Assembly: GCA_943736015.1 (NCBI GenBank)
Contig: OX031066.1
Span: forward strand, 7,940,245-8,004,244
Direction: 5' to 3'
From: Tridacna crocea
Taxonomy: Eukaryota; Mollusca; Bivalvia; Cardiida; Cardiidae
Length of the DNA stretch: 64,000 nt
The notes under the pieces were generated by a model. It saw only the letters and a list, made by a program, of their open reading frames with translations, had not been told where the DNA came from and ran no database searches. Positions 34,636 through 44,118 of this stretch are shown here, one piece after another. Position numbers and translations under genes: made by a program. Each line of letters opens with the position of its first letter. The first letter of the stretch is position 1.

Positions 34636-34864
34636 TTAACTCATTACTAAACAACATTATTTAGGCTTGGCCTAATTGAAAGCATTTGCAGACAACAAAA
34701 TAAATGTGAATCAAAAATTGAAATTTGATTAGGAAAAGGGTAGAAAACATTGTGGGAAAAGGAGAAAATGCTGGTTACCAGCATTTTCTCCTTTTCCCAC
34801 AATGCTTTCAAAAAGCTTCTTTTTCAGGGTCGTGAAAACCAGGGATTGTTTGGGAAAGGGTTAA
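34636..34864. mobile_element. foldback MITE family I, A-type, complete
   Basis: TTAA flanks both ends (34636-34639 and 34861-34864). The core foldback is essentially perfect over about 30 bases per arm, with GGTTACC at its centre. It is a good reference copy for the family. Confidence 0.93.
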
Positions 34865-34874
34865 ATAAGAAAAG

Positions 34875-34972
34875 AAACGTTTAAGCTAATAGTAAAAGAA
34901 GCTAAATTTTACTAATTCAAAGGAAACGTTTAAGCTAACAGTAAAAGAAGCTAAATTTTACTAATTCAAACT
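34875..34972. repeat. tandem duplication of about 48 bases
   Basis: GAAACGTTTAAGCTAATAGT through TTTACTAATTCAAA occurs twice in succession with a single difference, so the duplication is recent. Confidence 0.9.
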
Positions 34973-34979
34973 ATTTATC

Positions 34980-35070
34980 TATTCATTTATTTAGTAATTT
35001 TATTTACTTATTTATCGATTGATTTACTCATTAATTTACTCATTTATCTAATCATTTATTTATTTTTGAA
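34980..35070. repeat. ATTT-rich microsatellite
   Basis: Impure TTTA, TTTAC and CATT units. Confidence 0.85.
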
Positions 35071-35077
35071 TATGTCG

Positions 35078-35152
35078 TTAATGGACAGTGTAGATTCAAA
35101 ATCAGACTTCACGTTTTTGTAGTCTGATCTTGGTCTAGACTGCACGCAAAAG
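35078..35152. mobile_element. MITE family II, hairpin part
   Basis: GGACAGTGTAGATTCAAAAT and AGTCTGATCTTGGTCTAGAC form an imperfect family II foldback. Confidence 0.6.
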
Positions 35153-35469
35153 GTCCCTGAGTCGCGATTTGCATCCTACGGGTCAACACAATGTTTTCAA
35201 AGACAATAAATAGCAAAGGGTATAGATGTCTTATAAACTTTGTGTGTCTGTAAATACATGTACGTATAGCATTTTTCTCAAAACTGGTTGAAAGTTTTCA
35301 TCTAAATCTATTTTGATTAATGCTGTAACATGTCGCAGAAAGTATGATCACGCGTATTTAAATTTTCTTACTTTTAAATACCTATCCGAAACAATAGAAT
35401 CTAGTGCTGCAATAGAAGAGGATAAGTATTTTAAATGCAATTTCGGAGAATATGAACCATATATTGACA

Positions 35470-36595
35470 TTTAATCAGACAATTCCATATTTTTCTTAAT
35501 GAGAATGGAACTATCTTCACATTCCTTAAGAATTCAAGGAGGCCGCTATGGCAGAAATAAGATCCCAAGAAATGATCGCATTTGTCAGTGTTGTAACACA
35601 AATGATATTGAAGACACGTTTCATTTTATTTATATCTGTCCCTCTTATGATACATGTAGATTAACCCATTACCACACAATCCGTACTTTTGACGACCGTT
35701 AGAAAGAAACCTTTAGAAAACATTGTGGGAAAAGGAGAAAATGCTGGTAACCAGCATTTTCTGCTTTTCCCACAATGTTTTCTACCCTTCACAAAACAAA
35801 TTTTAATTTTTAAATCATTTTTATTGTTTTTTGTCTGCAAATGCTTTCGATCTGGACAAGCCTAAAATGTTCTCGTTTGGTAATGAGTTAAGAAAAAAAA
35901 ATTTAGGCAAAATATACTTTTTAACGCCTTCAGTTTTTAAACTTAATCAATTGATAAATAGAGATGATGGCAAACAACATTTTAACCTGTCAAGATTCAT
36001 ATAAAATGCCCTAGATATTCGTAAAAAAACACCCTTAACCTAGATCTACATGTCTAATTCACTACATTATTTTTTCCCTTCGTTCTGTTGGAAACCCATA
36101 CGTGTAGTGCTATCAACTAAAAGTTGAATTACATGTATATGAAATCTATTGTATAGCTGTATTGATAACACTACATGCATAAGTCATTTTCCTGACGTAC
36201 GTGTTCTAAAATTGTAACACGTCACTATTATTGTAGCTGAGATTTATCAAAGATGCCATTTATATTAAAAGAAAATACTCTAAACCTGCATGTCCTAAGA
36301 AAATTCTTTTACTGTCTGTTTGCTTTGTTTAATTTTTTTTCTGTATATCTACTTTCAGCAGACAAATATATGTGTATCACAATCAAGAAAAACTTAAATT
36401 ACATGTATATCAAACATATTTTTGACTTTGCTGAAAGTGCTACACTCATATCTTGTTTAATGCAGGTCTTTTTACCGTCTGTCATACTCTCTAGATCTCG
36501 TTTTATTTCATGTTTATTAAATGATACTTTTTTGTGACAATGTACAACTGTGTATTTGTCCTATAATAAATTTCTGTTCTGTTCTGTTTAATACT
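35470..36595 (+). mobile_element. LINE 3' end, split by a MITE
   Basis: The coding part at about 35499-35660 matches the region after reverse transcriptase in many LINEs: GGRYGRNKIPRNDRICQCC followed by IEDTFHFIYICPSYD, a Cys-rich zinc-finger-like block. A family I MITE (35661-35891) follows. After it the LINE resumes (about 35920-36010) with frames resembling its C-terminal tail, including an in-frame stop, then a 3' untranslated part. The end is marked by AATAAA and TTCTGTTCTGTTCTG. The reverse transcriptase itself is absent, so this is a 5'-truncated, dead copy. The Cys-rich tail suggests a CR1/jockey-like clade. Confidence 0.75.
35661..35891. mobile_element. foldback MITE family I, A-type, complete, inside a LINE
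   Basis: TTAA flanks both ends. Outer arms are of the CCCATTACCACACAATCC type shared with 44880, 54090 and 62114. One foldback arm has CTGCTTTT where its partner predicts CTCCTTTT. Confidence 0.92.
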
Positions 36596-36674
36596 TATTG
36601 ATAATGTCCACTGAACCCACGATTTATATTCTTCCTATGTGTGTTCATCTAAATATGTCATATACATTTTTACC

Positions 36675-36903
36675 TTAACTCTTTACCATACAATCTCTGG
36701 TTTTTACGACCCTGAGATAGAAACCGTTTAAAAACATTGTGGGAAAAGGAGAAAATGCTGGTAACCAGCATTTTCCCCTTTTCCCACAATATTTTCTACC
36801 ATGCTGGAAACAAATTTCAATTCTCAAGTTACGTTTACTTTGTTGTCTGCGAATGTTTTCAATTTGGACTATTCTAAACCTCTGTTGTTTGGTAAAGGGT
36901 TAA
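36675..36903. mobile_element. foldback MITE family I, A-type, complete
   Basis: TTAA flanks both ends (36675-36678 and 36900-36903). The core is nearly perfect, ending TGTTTGGTAAAGGG. Confidence 0.92.
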
Positions 36904-36950
36904 TTTGAAACTAATTGTACTTAAATGAGCAGAGCTTTTATGTTTTGATG

Positions 36951-36985
36951 TAGAAAATAAATTTCTGTTCAGTTCTGTTATTTTA
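36951..36985 (+). repeat. short LINE tail remnant
   Basis: AAATAAATTTCTGTTCAGTTCTG repeats the tail signature seen at 36570, pointing to a second truncated LINE end or a duplicated tail. Confidence 0.4.
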
Positions 36986-37215
36986 CTAAGTGGGCCATGC
37001 TCGGACAAAAAAGGGGCTAAAAACATTTCCGTTTTACACGATACTAGCCCAAGTCATCACATAATAATGGACCCATGGGAGCCACTTTTTTCAATAACCG
37101 ACCTAATCATGAGGTAGACTGGTTCTTTGATAAACAGAAAGTTGACTAATAGTGAAAAGTGTCAGCCTAGGTCAGTCATCGCGGATTGTGCAGGACGAAC
37201 TGAGCCGATACTGTT
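36981..37215. mobile_element. MITE family III
   Basis: It starts GTGGGCCATGCTCGGACAAA and contains ATGAGGTAGACTGG and GTCAGCCTAGGTCAGTCATC. It is interrupted or cut on the right by a family I copy. Confidence 0.7.
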
Positions 37216-37400
37216 CGCAGATGCAATTTGTGTTTAGGAAGGGTAGAAAACAATGTGGAAAAAGGAGATAATGCTGCTTTTGAAAACATTATGGGAATAC
37301 GAGATAATGCTGGTAACCAGCATTATCTCGTATTCCCATAATGTTTTCAAGAGTCTTCAGGGTCGTGAAAAGCAGGGATTGTTTGGTAAAGGATAAAGCA
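37215..37400. mobile_element. foldback MITE family I, compound copy with altered core
   Basis: A partial left core (GGAAAAAGGAGATAATGCTG) is followed at once by a full foldback GGGAATACGAGATAATGCTG paired with CAGCATTATCTCGTATTCCC. The changes relative to the usual core are present on both arms. Confidence 0.75.
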
Positions 37401-37654
37401 CTGTATTGAACTTGCAAAAAGTACCCAGTCAGAAAGGACTCTGTCATGATAAAGTGGGTCCATGGTTTATTTATTGGCATGAAACACAAAAATAAACTAT
37501 TCATCTATATAGCCACCCTCTAAAAGTCATTTATTTACTACAAGGTCATTCATTAGATATTTTACGTGTCGGATTACGAACCTTCCTAGCTCGTTATATG
37601 ATCTGTAAGTTCATTGTATATCTGATGACTCAATTTTGAACTGGTCCAATTTTG

Positions 37655-37826
37655 AATCTTTACCAAAGACAAAATTTTAGACTTGTCCAAATTGAGAGCA
37701 TTTCAAAAATTGAAACTTGACTTTAGAAGAGTTTGAAAAAAGTGTGGGAAAAGGAGAAAATGCTGGTTAACAGGCTTCATCCTCTTGATTGTAAAGACAA
37801 GGGATTGTTTGGTAAAGAGTTAAACC
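37655..37826. mobile_element. foldback MITE family I, right foldback arm missing
   Basis: CTTTACCAAAGACAAAATTT, GGAGAAAATGCTGG and the end GTTTGGTAAAGAGTTAA are present, but the second core arm is deleted. Confidence 0.7.
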
Positions 37827-38010
37827 ATTTGCAGACGAAAATTTCAATGTGATTGAAACTATAGGATTTTTCTTTGAACTAGTAAAACCTGTGGAACAAG
37901 GATAATTTTTTTTTCTTCAATTACTCCTTTTCCAACAATGCTTCCGAACGCTTTCGATCTCAGCATTGAAAAATGGGATTGTATTTCTGGTTAAGGGTCA
38001 AATTGTAAAG
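37826..38010. mobile_element. foldback MITE family I, decayed
   Basis: CCATTTGCAGACGAAAATTT, ACTCCTTTTCCAACAATGCT and TTCTGGTTAAGGGTCAA are the surviving landmarks. Confidence 0.5.
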
Positions 38011-38172
38011 GTTATCTTTATTTTATTTTTTTCAAGGGAAAGTTGAAGTCAGATTATAGATATGCTAAAGCTCTGTTTGTAATACAAAACATCAAAGAAT
38101 CAGGCAATGTAGATCCAAATTGTCCTTTTGTCACAGTGTTTGCACATAAATAATAAACACTGTTCAGGTAGC

Positions 38173-38402
38173 TTAACCCTTTACCTGATATGCCAATTTG
38201 AGACTCTTCCATTTCAGCAGCAAATAAAGACATTATTTTAAAAATATGGTTAAATGAGGATACAAATATCTGATTGAGTGGAAAACATTGTGGCAAAAGG
38301 AGAAATTGCTCCCTACGAGCAATTTCTCCTTTTCCCACAATGTTTTCAAAAGCTGTCTGTCGTTGATATGTCAAAATGAGTATCTATGGAGTACAGGGTT
38401 AA
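38173..38402. mobile_element. foldback MITE family I, C-type, complete
   Basis: TTAA flanks both ends. The core is GGAGAAATTGCTCCCTACGAGCAATTTCTCC, and the outer arms (CCTGATATGCC..., ATCTATGGAGTACAGGG) match only the copy at 46174. This defines a distinct subfamily. Confidence 0.92.
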
Positions 38403-38457
38403 TAACTATTCCGCTGGTGTTATGAAGCCAACAATACACATTTATTATAAACTGTTT

Positions 38458-38680
38458 TAACTCTGTACCAAACGATAAAGATTTGCTAGGTATGTCCAAG
38501 TCATCACCATTTGCAGACGACAAAGTCACTATGACTCAAACATTGAGATTTGTTGTTTGAAGGGTAGAAAACTTGTGTGGAAAGGGAATTATTGTGGTTA
38601 ACCGCATTTTCCCCCTTTTCCACTATGTTTTCGAAAGAATTCTTCTGCAGAGTCGTAAAAGCTGTTTAGTAAAAGATTGA
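38458..38680. mobile_element. foldback MITE family I, A-type, worn
   Basis: TTAACTCTGTACCAAACGAT starts it, and TTGCAGACGACAAAGTCACT follows. The foldback reads GGAATTATTGTGGTTAACCG and pairs poorly with the right arm. Confidence 0.65.
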
Positions 38681-38961
38681 TTTGTTCACTACAAATGGAA
38701 ACTAAAAGTTTCTATCGACATAGATGAAGCACAGACTAAAAGAATGCGTGGCCTGATCTTCGGTCTTCACCATCCTAAAACTGATGCTAATGTAAGACCA
38801 AAAGCATAGTTGGTTGCAATAAGAAATGTAGATTTGAAATTTGAGAAAAAAAATGAAAACCAAAACCATTTAGTTGGCTATAAAAGGCTTATGTGTGAAT
38901 AGAGAAAATACAAAATACGTTTCTTTATGCACTTGATAGTACTATAAATAGATCGATAATT

Positions 38962-39098
38962 ATAATTTGAACCATGCTCTGTGAAAAGGGGTCTCTATGC
39001 ACAATCCGCCCAGGCAGACTTATATTGAAATATTTCGTTACTCGTAAATTTCCTGCAAATGAAGGGACTTTTCTACACAATGATCCGGTCCATTGATA
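38962..39098. mobile_element. MITE family III, truncated
   Basis: AACCATGCTCTGTGAAAAGGG is the family terminus; CCGCCCAGGCAGACTTATAT is a diverged centre. A LINE-like tail follows. Confidence 0.5.
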
Positions 39099-39099
39099 T

Positions 39100-39470
39100 A
39101 TAGACATAGACATACTTTATTACGTATACATATACATGTATCTTGTAACATTATATATGATTTTACCATACCTGTGGTCATGTGATGTGTACAATAACAA
39201 CTCCATAGAATATAACAAAAGCCAATTTCTTCCGTTTTACAAAAATACTGAGAAAAAAAAAAGAGATAGTACTTATACGATAATTAATGAGTAACCCAAA
39301 CTTGTATAGTACATAGAGATATACAAAGACGATTTTATAGATCCACGATTTGTATTCGATGACTTTGTCGGGAAAATTAGCACTTGCTTCATTTGAGCAA
39401 ATCTGTATAATGCATAAATAAAACGCATTTGGCCCCGTAATCCGAAAGTGCCACTCGGTTTATCATTGTA
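39100..39470 (-). mobile_element. possible LINE or SINE tail
   Basis: TAGACATAGACATACTTTATT at the start resembles the complement of a short-repeat retroposon tail. No coding block was recognised up to the next MITE. Confidence 0.3.
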
Positions 39471-39471
39471 T

Positions 39472-39698
39472 ATGATCCACGCTCTGTGAAAAGGGGGCTT
39501 AATGAATCTGCGAAAAGTATCGACCCAGGTCAGCCTGCGCAGTCCGCGCATGCTGACCTGGGTCGATACTTTTCGCTATTGATCAATTGCATGTATAGGT
39601 TAGTTGTTTGAATAACATGGATCGATAAGTAGGTGATGGTTCATTTGGAACTATGGATTAGCGAGATGCAATAAGCCCCCTTTTGTCAGAAGATGGCC
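39472..39698. mobile_element. MITE family III, best-preserved copy
   Basis: It runs from GATCCACGCTCTGTGAAAAG to CCCCCTTTTGTCAGAAGATGG. Between 39506 and 39577 is a near-perfect foldback: CGAAAAGTATCGACCCAGGT on one arm, ACCTGGGTCGATACTTTTCG on the other, around GCGCAGTCCGCGC. Confidence 0.85.
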
Positions 39699-39887
39699 CC
39701 TTATATTGTATACTTCTTAATTAAAACTGTGCTGATCGAGTCTATACTCGATTGTAACCGGATTGTTTTCTTGAATATTTATGAGATGTTATTCACGAGT
39801 GTATTATAACAAGAATGATCCAATCAATGACATTGAACCCTTCGTATGATTATAGACAGGAGAAAATAAACCGTCTCTGTTCTGGTA

Positions 39888-39920
39888 AACAAGCTGTAGT
39901 TACGAGGTTTCGGAAGTTAA
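39888..39920. repeat. single arm of the 24725 palindrome family
   Basis: ACAAGCTGTAGTTACGAGGT matches the right arm at about 24762 closely; the other arm is absent. Confidence 0.6.
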
Positions 39921-40229
39921 CCGACCTTATGACTTTTGGTTATGAATACAAAAAAAAAAAAACTGTATGTTTTTGTTTTCTAAATATTGTTTGAATAATT
40001 ACTAGTTTTATATGGTGTTTAACGCAGTTTTATATTATGATTTTATTTGTATCTTTGCGGGCAGAGCACCTATTCATACTTTTATGGAGGTTATAACTCG
40101 TGCATGCACTTTGCACATTATTGGCCCTAAACCAGTGGCTGCGTTTTATGGACATAACCAACATCTAAACAATAATCAGCGCTAAGAGAGGAATTAACCC
40201 CGTTAAAGTGACTATAACTAATCCTATGA

Positions 40230-40290
40230 AAGACATTAGCCGAGCTGGAAATCGAACCTGCGATTCCCTGTTCACCGGCACACGCCTTTC
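40230..40290 (-). repeat. possible tRNA-derived SINE remnant
   Basis: The minus strand reads CAGGTTCGATTTCCAGCTCG, similar to a box B with its stem. No convincing box A or SINE body was found. Confidence 0.3.
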
Positions 40291-40510
40291 AAATATTCTA
40301 GTGAATATGATTCAGTAAACATCTGTAACCTTATAAAGAAGCTAAAATAAGTCAACAGTAAATGGACTAAATATAAAAGTATTAACAAATACGACCGACA
40401 ATAGTGGCTGTATATGTCCTTTTCTTTGTTAAAGTACGGCCCCAAAAAAATAAACCATTAAAAAAATTTCAGTTGGTTAGAAAGAGTTGTCAATTTGTCA
40501 AGGACTGTTT

Positions 40511-40739
40511 TTAACCCTTTCCTAAACGACAAAAATTGGACTCTTCCAACCCGAAAGGGTTTGCAGACGACAATATTAGATTTTGAGAAAATGGCAGAAA
40601 GTTCTCAAAAAGGGTAGAAAACACTGTGGGAAAAGGAGAAATTGCTCGTTACGAGCAATTTCTCTTTTTCCCACGGTGTTTTCAAAAGACTTTTACTGCA
40701 GATACGTAAAAAACCAGGGCTTGTTTGAGAAAGGGTTAA
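40511..40739. mobile_element. foldback MITE family I, C-type core, complete
   Basis: TTAA flanks both ends. The core GAGAAATTGCTCGTTACGAG is matched by its partner except for one base; the outer arms are A-like (TTTCCTAAACGAC). Confidence 0.9.
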
Positions 40740-40842
40740 GCATGAACAAGAAAAGAAGCACTTCTCTTATCCTTAGTTATCCTTTACATATATGAAAAGA
40801 ATTTCCTTAAACTACTTCTAACCGGAAAAAAATGTCACAGTG

Positions 40843-40935
40843 TCTGACAGTGTAGATCTATAATCAGACTGCACGTTCTCTGCATTCTGATCGTGATCGC
40901 CACTGTCCGCAATGGCGTCGTGCTGCAGTGAAAGA
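40843..40935. mobile_element. MITE family II, hairpin part
   Basis: TGACAGTGTAGATCTATAATC pairs imperfectly with CTGATCGTGATCGCCACTGTC around GACTGCACGTTCTCTGCA. Confidence 0.65.
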
Positions 40936-40970
40936 GTTCAATAATGATTTACAACTGAAATAAATCGTAA

Positions 40971-41198
40971 TTTACCCTTTCCCAAACAAGCCCTGGTTTT
41001 CACATGTCTGTATTACAAGTCTTTTGAAAACACTGTGGGAAAAGGAGAAATTGCTCTTAACGAGCAATTTCTCCTTTTCCCACAGTTTTTTCTACCCTTT
41101 AGGAAAACTTTCTCTCATTTTCATCAAATTTCAAATTGTTGTCTGCAAACTCTTTCAGATTGAAAGAGTCTAAAATTTGTCGTTTGTGAAAGGGTTAA
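40971..41198. mobile_element. foldback MITE family I, C-type core
   Basis: The left TTAA has become TTTA; the right is intact. The core GGAGAAATTGCTCTTAACGA pairs fully with its partner arm. Confidence 0.88.
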
Positions 41199-41199
41199 G

Positions 41200-41760
41200 T
41201 AATTCCTGTCATGCAATAATATATCTACATTAGAAAGAATTAGATTCAAACCTTGGTGATACGAAGAAGAAAAATGTTTGTACTATTTTGAAGTATCTAA
41301 ATAGGTAGATTCGTAATCGGTGTTTTACTTTAATTGAAGTAGATCAGAGCCTAAGGAGTGGGCGAAAAAAAAACCATGTTAATGTATAATATATGCGCAA
41401 TATTGTATAAAAAGGAGAATTGGTCGTCACAGGCAATTTGAAATAATCCCTTTAGACATTTTCAAAGACTTTCTGGAACCGGGGAACGGGGTGTTAAGTC
41501 ATATCTCCTTGGTAATTGGTTCAGACTTGTTCCAATTGGTCGATCTTACAGTCAATCAAGTTCCTATTGAAAGCTTAATTACGGAATATTTATTTTGTTT
41601 CCCTTTTCAAGCCATAGATGACTGCCATAGTTCCAGGAAATGGCTAGAATACGGAAGAGTACGGTTTGTGTTGGAATTCTACTCGTCCCAGCGACAACAT
41701 TTATGATTGGTAAACTTATTTTTCTATTTATATATACCTCTACTGTTTCGTGTCTAATTT
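41200..41760. other. noncoding; one unrecognised 71-codon frame
   Basis: The frame at 41491-41706 (+) ends just before TTGGTAAAC and has no recognised domain. Nothing else is supported. Confidence 0.35.
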
Positions 41761-41763
41761 TCT

Positions 41764-41940
41764 AACCCTGGTGAAGATTGTTTTTGAAAACTTTCTCCTT
41801 TTCTGACAAAATTATCCACCCTTTCACAGACTTTGCCCACCATCGAAACGAAATTTATTGTGTCGTCTTCTAATGCTTTTGATATGCAGGGATCTACAAT
41901 TTTGTCGTTTGGTAAAGACTTATTTGTTTACAAGATAAGC
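41764..41940. mobile_element. foldback MITE family I, decayed
   Basis: GAAAACTTTCTCCTTTTCTG and the right arm GTCGTCTTCTAATGCTTTTG plus GTCGTTTGGTAAAGACTTA survive; the left foldback arm is gone. Confidence 0.6.
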
Positions 41941-42145
41941 TCTTTAATCTTTACATGCAGTCTCGACAAGGAAAGGTTTTGGAAACATACTGGGAAAAAT
42001 TGAGAAAATAAAGCGAACTGAAATGTTTCTATTGTTTTGGAAATAAGTCCCAGTTTTTGAGAAACGGCCATTTTAATTTTGAACGAAATAGATTTTCTGT
42101 ATCATGATCACGTGATATCATGGTATAATTCATCAATGAGATATA

Positions 42146-42378
42146 TTAACTTTTTCCCAAAACAACAAAATTTTAGACTGATCCAAATTGAAAGCATCTG
42201 CAGACGACAAAATGAATGTGGCTAAAGAATTGGAATTTGTTTTAGGAAGGAAAAAAAAAACATTGTGGAAAAAGGAGAAAATGCTGGTTACCAGCATTTT
42301 CTCCTTTTCCCACAATGTTTTTAAAAAGGTTTCTTTCTCAGGTTCGTCAAAAGTAGGGATTTTGTGGTAATGGGTTAA
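42146..42378. mobile_element. foldback MITE family I, A-type, complete
   Basis: TTAA flanks both ends. The core is perfect except at its base, where the left arm has an extra A run. Confidence 0.92.
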
Positions 42379-42834
42379 TCCCCCTTGTGCAACAATTTGG
42401 CTTTAATTTAGAAAAAAAAAAGAACAAGATGCAGGGAATTGTATAGACCAGCTTCTGCAGACAAACATTGATTTTTGAATTTTATGCGGTTTTTTTTTTC
42501 AAAAGTTGCAAGAAAAAGGGTACTGTTTTCTAGTTGTCTAATGGTTTATTTGAATTTCATTATATTGTTAACATTAAAAGCAAATATTTACATAATACTT
42601 CGGCATATACTGGCTGATTTGTCTGTTAGGCTCACTTGTAAACTTTAACTTTAGGACACAATGGCGTTATGTACAATGGATCGAACGAAAGTTTGATTTA
42701 AAAAAAAAAAGAGCAATGAATATAACATATCGGAAAGTAAAGCTTTTGATTTAAACAAAGTGCGATATAAAATCATAGAAATAGAGAGTCTGTAAGCATA
42801 TGTATAGTCATGTACCGTGGAAAAAAAAAGGCAT

Positions 42835-43064
42835 TTAACCCTTTACTCCATAGATACTCATTTCTACGCATTGCTTGTAGGAGCCTTTGGAAAACATCGT
42901 GGCAAAAGGTGAAATTGCTCATGACGAGCAATTTCACCTTTTGCCACAATGTTTTCTACACCGTCAAAAGGTGTCATATACACATAAGAAACGGCTTCAT
43001 CCTTGCAGTTATTTTAGGGTCAATTAGAGATACCATAGAAAGGCTTTATGAGGTAAAACGTTAA
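42835..43064. mobile_element. foldback MITE family I, B-type, complete
   Basis: TTAA flanks both ends. The core GCAAAAGGTGAAATTGCTCA is matched by TGAGCAATTTCACC apart from the central base pair; the outer arms match 29148 and 57516 closely. Confidence 0.93.
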
Positions 43065-43214
43065 CGCATGCATCTTCACAAACCATCAGCCCATGGATCG
43101 AAACCTTTTGCTTTTTGTAATATCCATAAGCGTGTCCAAGAACTATTCTACCTCATAATTCAGTTGGTTAAACAACATGGGTTTTGTAATCCATAATAAT
43201 GTGAGGAGCTGCCT

Positions 43215-43275
43215 TACATGGCCTGAAACACGCGAAAAAAGGCATTCGGCCATTTGCGTTAAGTGTCGTCTCAGT
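43215..43275. mobile_element. MITE family IV, terminal fragment
   Basis: ACACGCGAAAAAAGGCATTC and GTGTCGTCTCAG are the family start; the rest is missing. Confidence 0.5.
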
Positions 43276-43289
43276 AACTCAATTAATCC

Positions 43290-43800
43290 AATGACATGAT
43301 TATACTATGCTATTGAAATATCTAATAGATCGCTCTGTATTTCAATCTGTCTATTCTACAATAGATAGGCTATTATAGCCTTTTTTTCACACGTTTTGAA
43401 ATACTTTATGTCACAAGAAAATCAAACTTACTGAATTAGTTTTCAAAAGTTCAGAATTTCAAGGTATATATTATAACTGCATTTATTCTGCATATAGCTT
43501 TGTTAGCATATTTAGCATATAACTAGATGCGTTTCTTAAATAAAAGCGAGACAGAACTCTCTCTCCATGCAGAAAAGGGTTGCCAACAAAAAAAAGATGG
43601 TTTTGAAATATGTCAAAAGATCATGACAAAAAGGAAACGAAATCGCTCCCGTTGAGCTGCTACTTCTTGCACTACAATGTGCGTATACCTGTTGCCTGAT
43701 GCAAAGCGATAGAAACAGTAAAGTCAATATTAATAAGCTTTTTACCACACAAAAGCTGACTTGTCCAGAGTGGGGTCAATAGACGTTGATTTACATGGGG
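43290..43800. other. noncoding, nothing recognised
   Basis: AT-rich sequence; no exon upstream of 44026 could be supported here. Confidence 0.45.
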
Positions 43801-43804
43801 CACC

Positions 43805-43912
43805 AATGTTTGTTCATGGTGTTGTAGAAAACAAAGTGGGAAAAGGAGAAAACGCTGGCGTCTTTCTCTGGGTCGTTAAAATTCGAGATTGTATGGTAAT
43901 GGGGTAGTACAC
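43805..43912. mobile_element. foldback MITE family I, half copy
   Basis: GTGGGAAAAGGAGAAAACGC is the left core arm; the right core arm is deleted and the outer part TCGTTAAAATTCGAGATTGT with GGTAATGGGGTAG remains. Confidence 0.65.
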
Positions 43913-44025
43913 GTCAATAGTTTGTAGAAAGGGGAGGAATTCCACATTTCAGTCGATTAGTCTTCGTTCCAAAATGATTTTATGAGTTTTCCGTCACAGA
44001 GCTTTTGTTATCTTTTGTTCCACAG

Positions 44026-44118
44026 GGTTTATCAAGTTTCACCTTGACTATAGAATTGTCCAGGCCTTTCAACCAATAGAGTTTTCTACGAACTTAACTC
44101 TACAGCTTCCATATACAG
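44026..44118 (+). CDS. sulfotransferase exon: luminal stem
   Basis: The acceptor is TTTTGTTCCACAG and the donor CAG|GTAAGA, both strong. The only frame without a stop encodes about 30 residues including FHLDYRIVQAF and the sequon NLT. It ends in phase 1, exactly what the next exon needs. There is no conserved motif, so the call rests on splice sites and phase. Confidence 0.6.
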
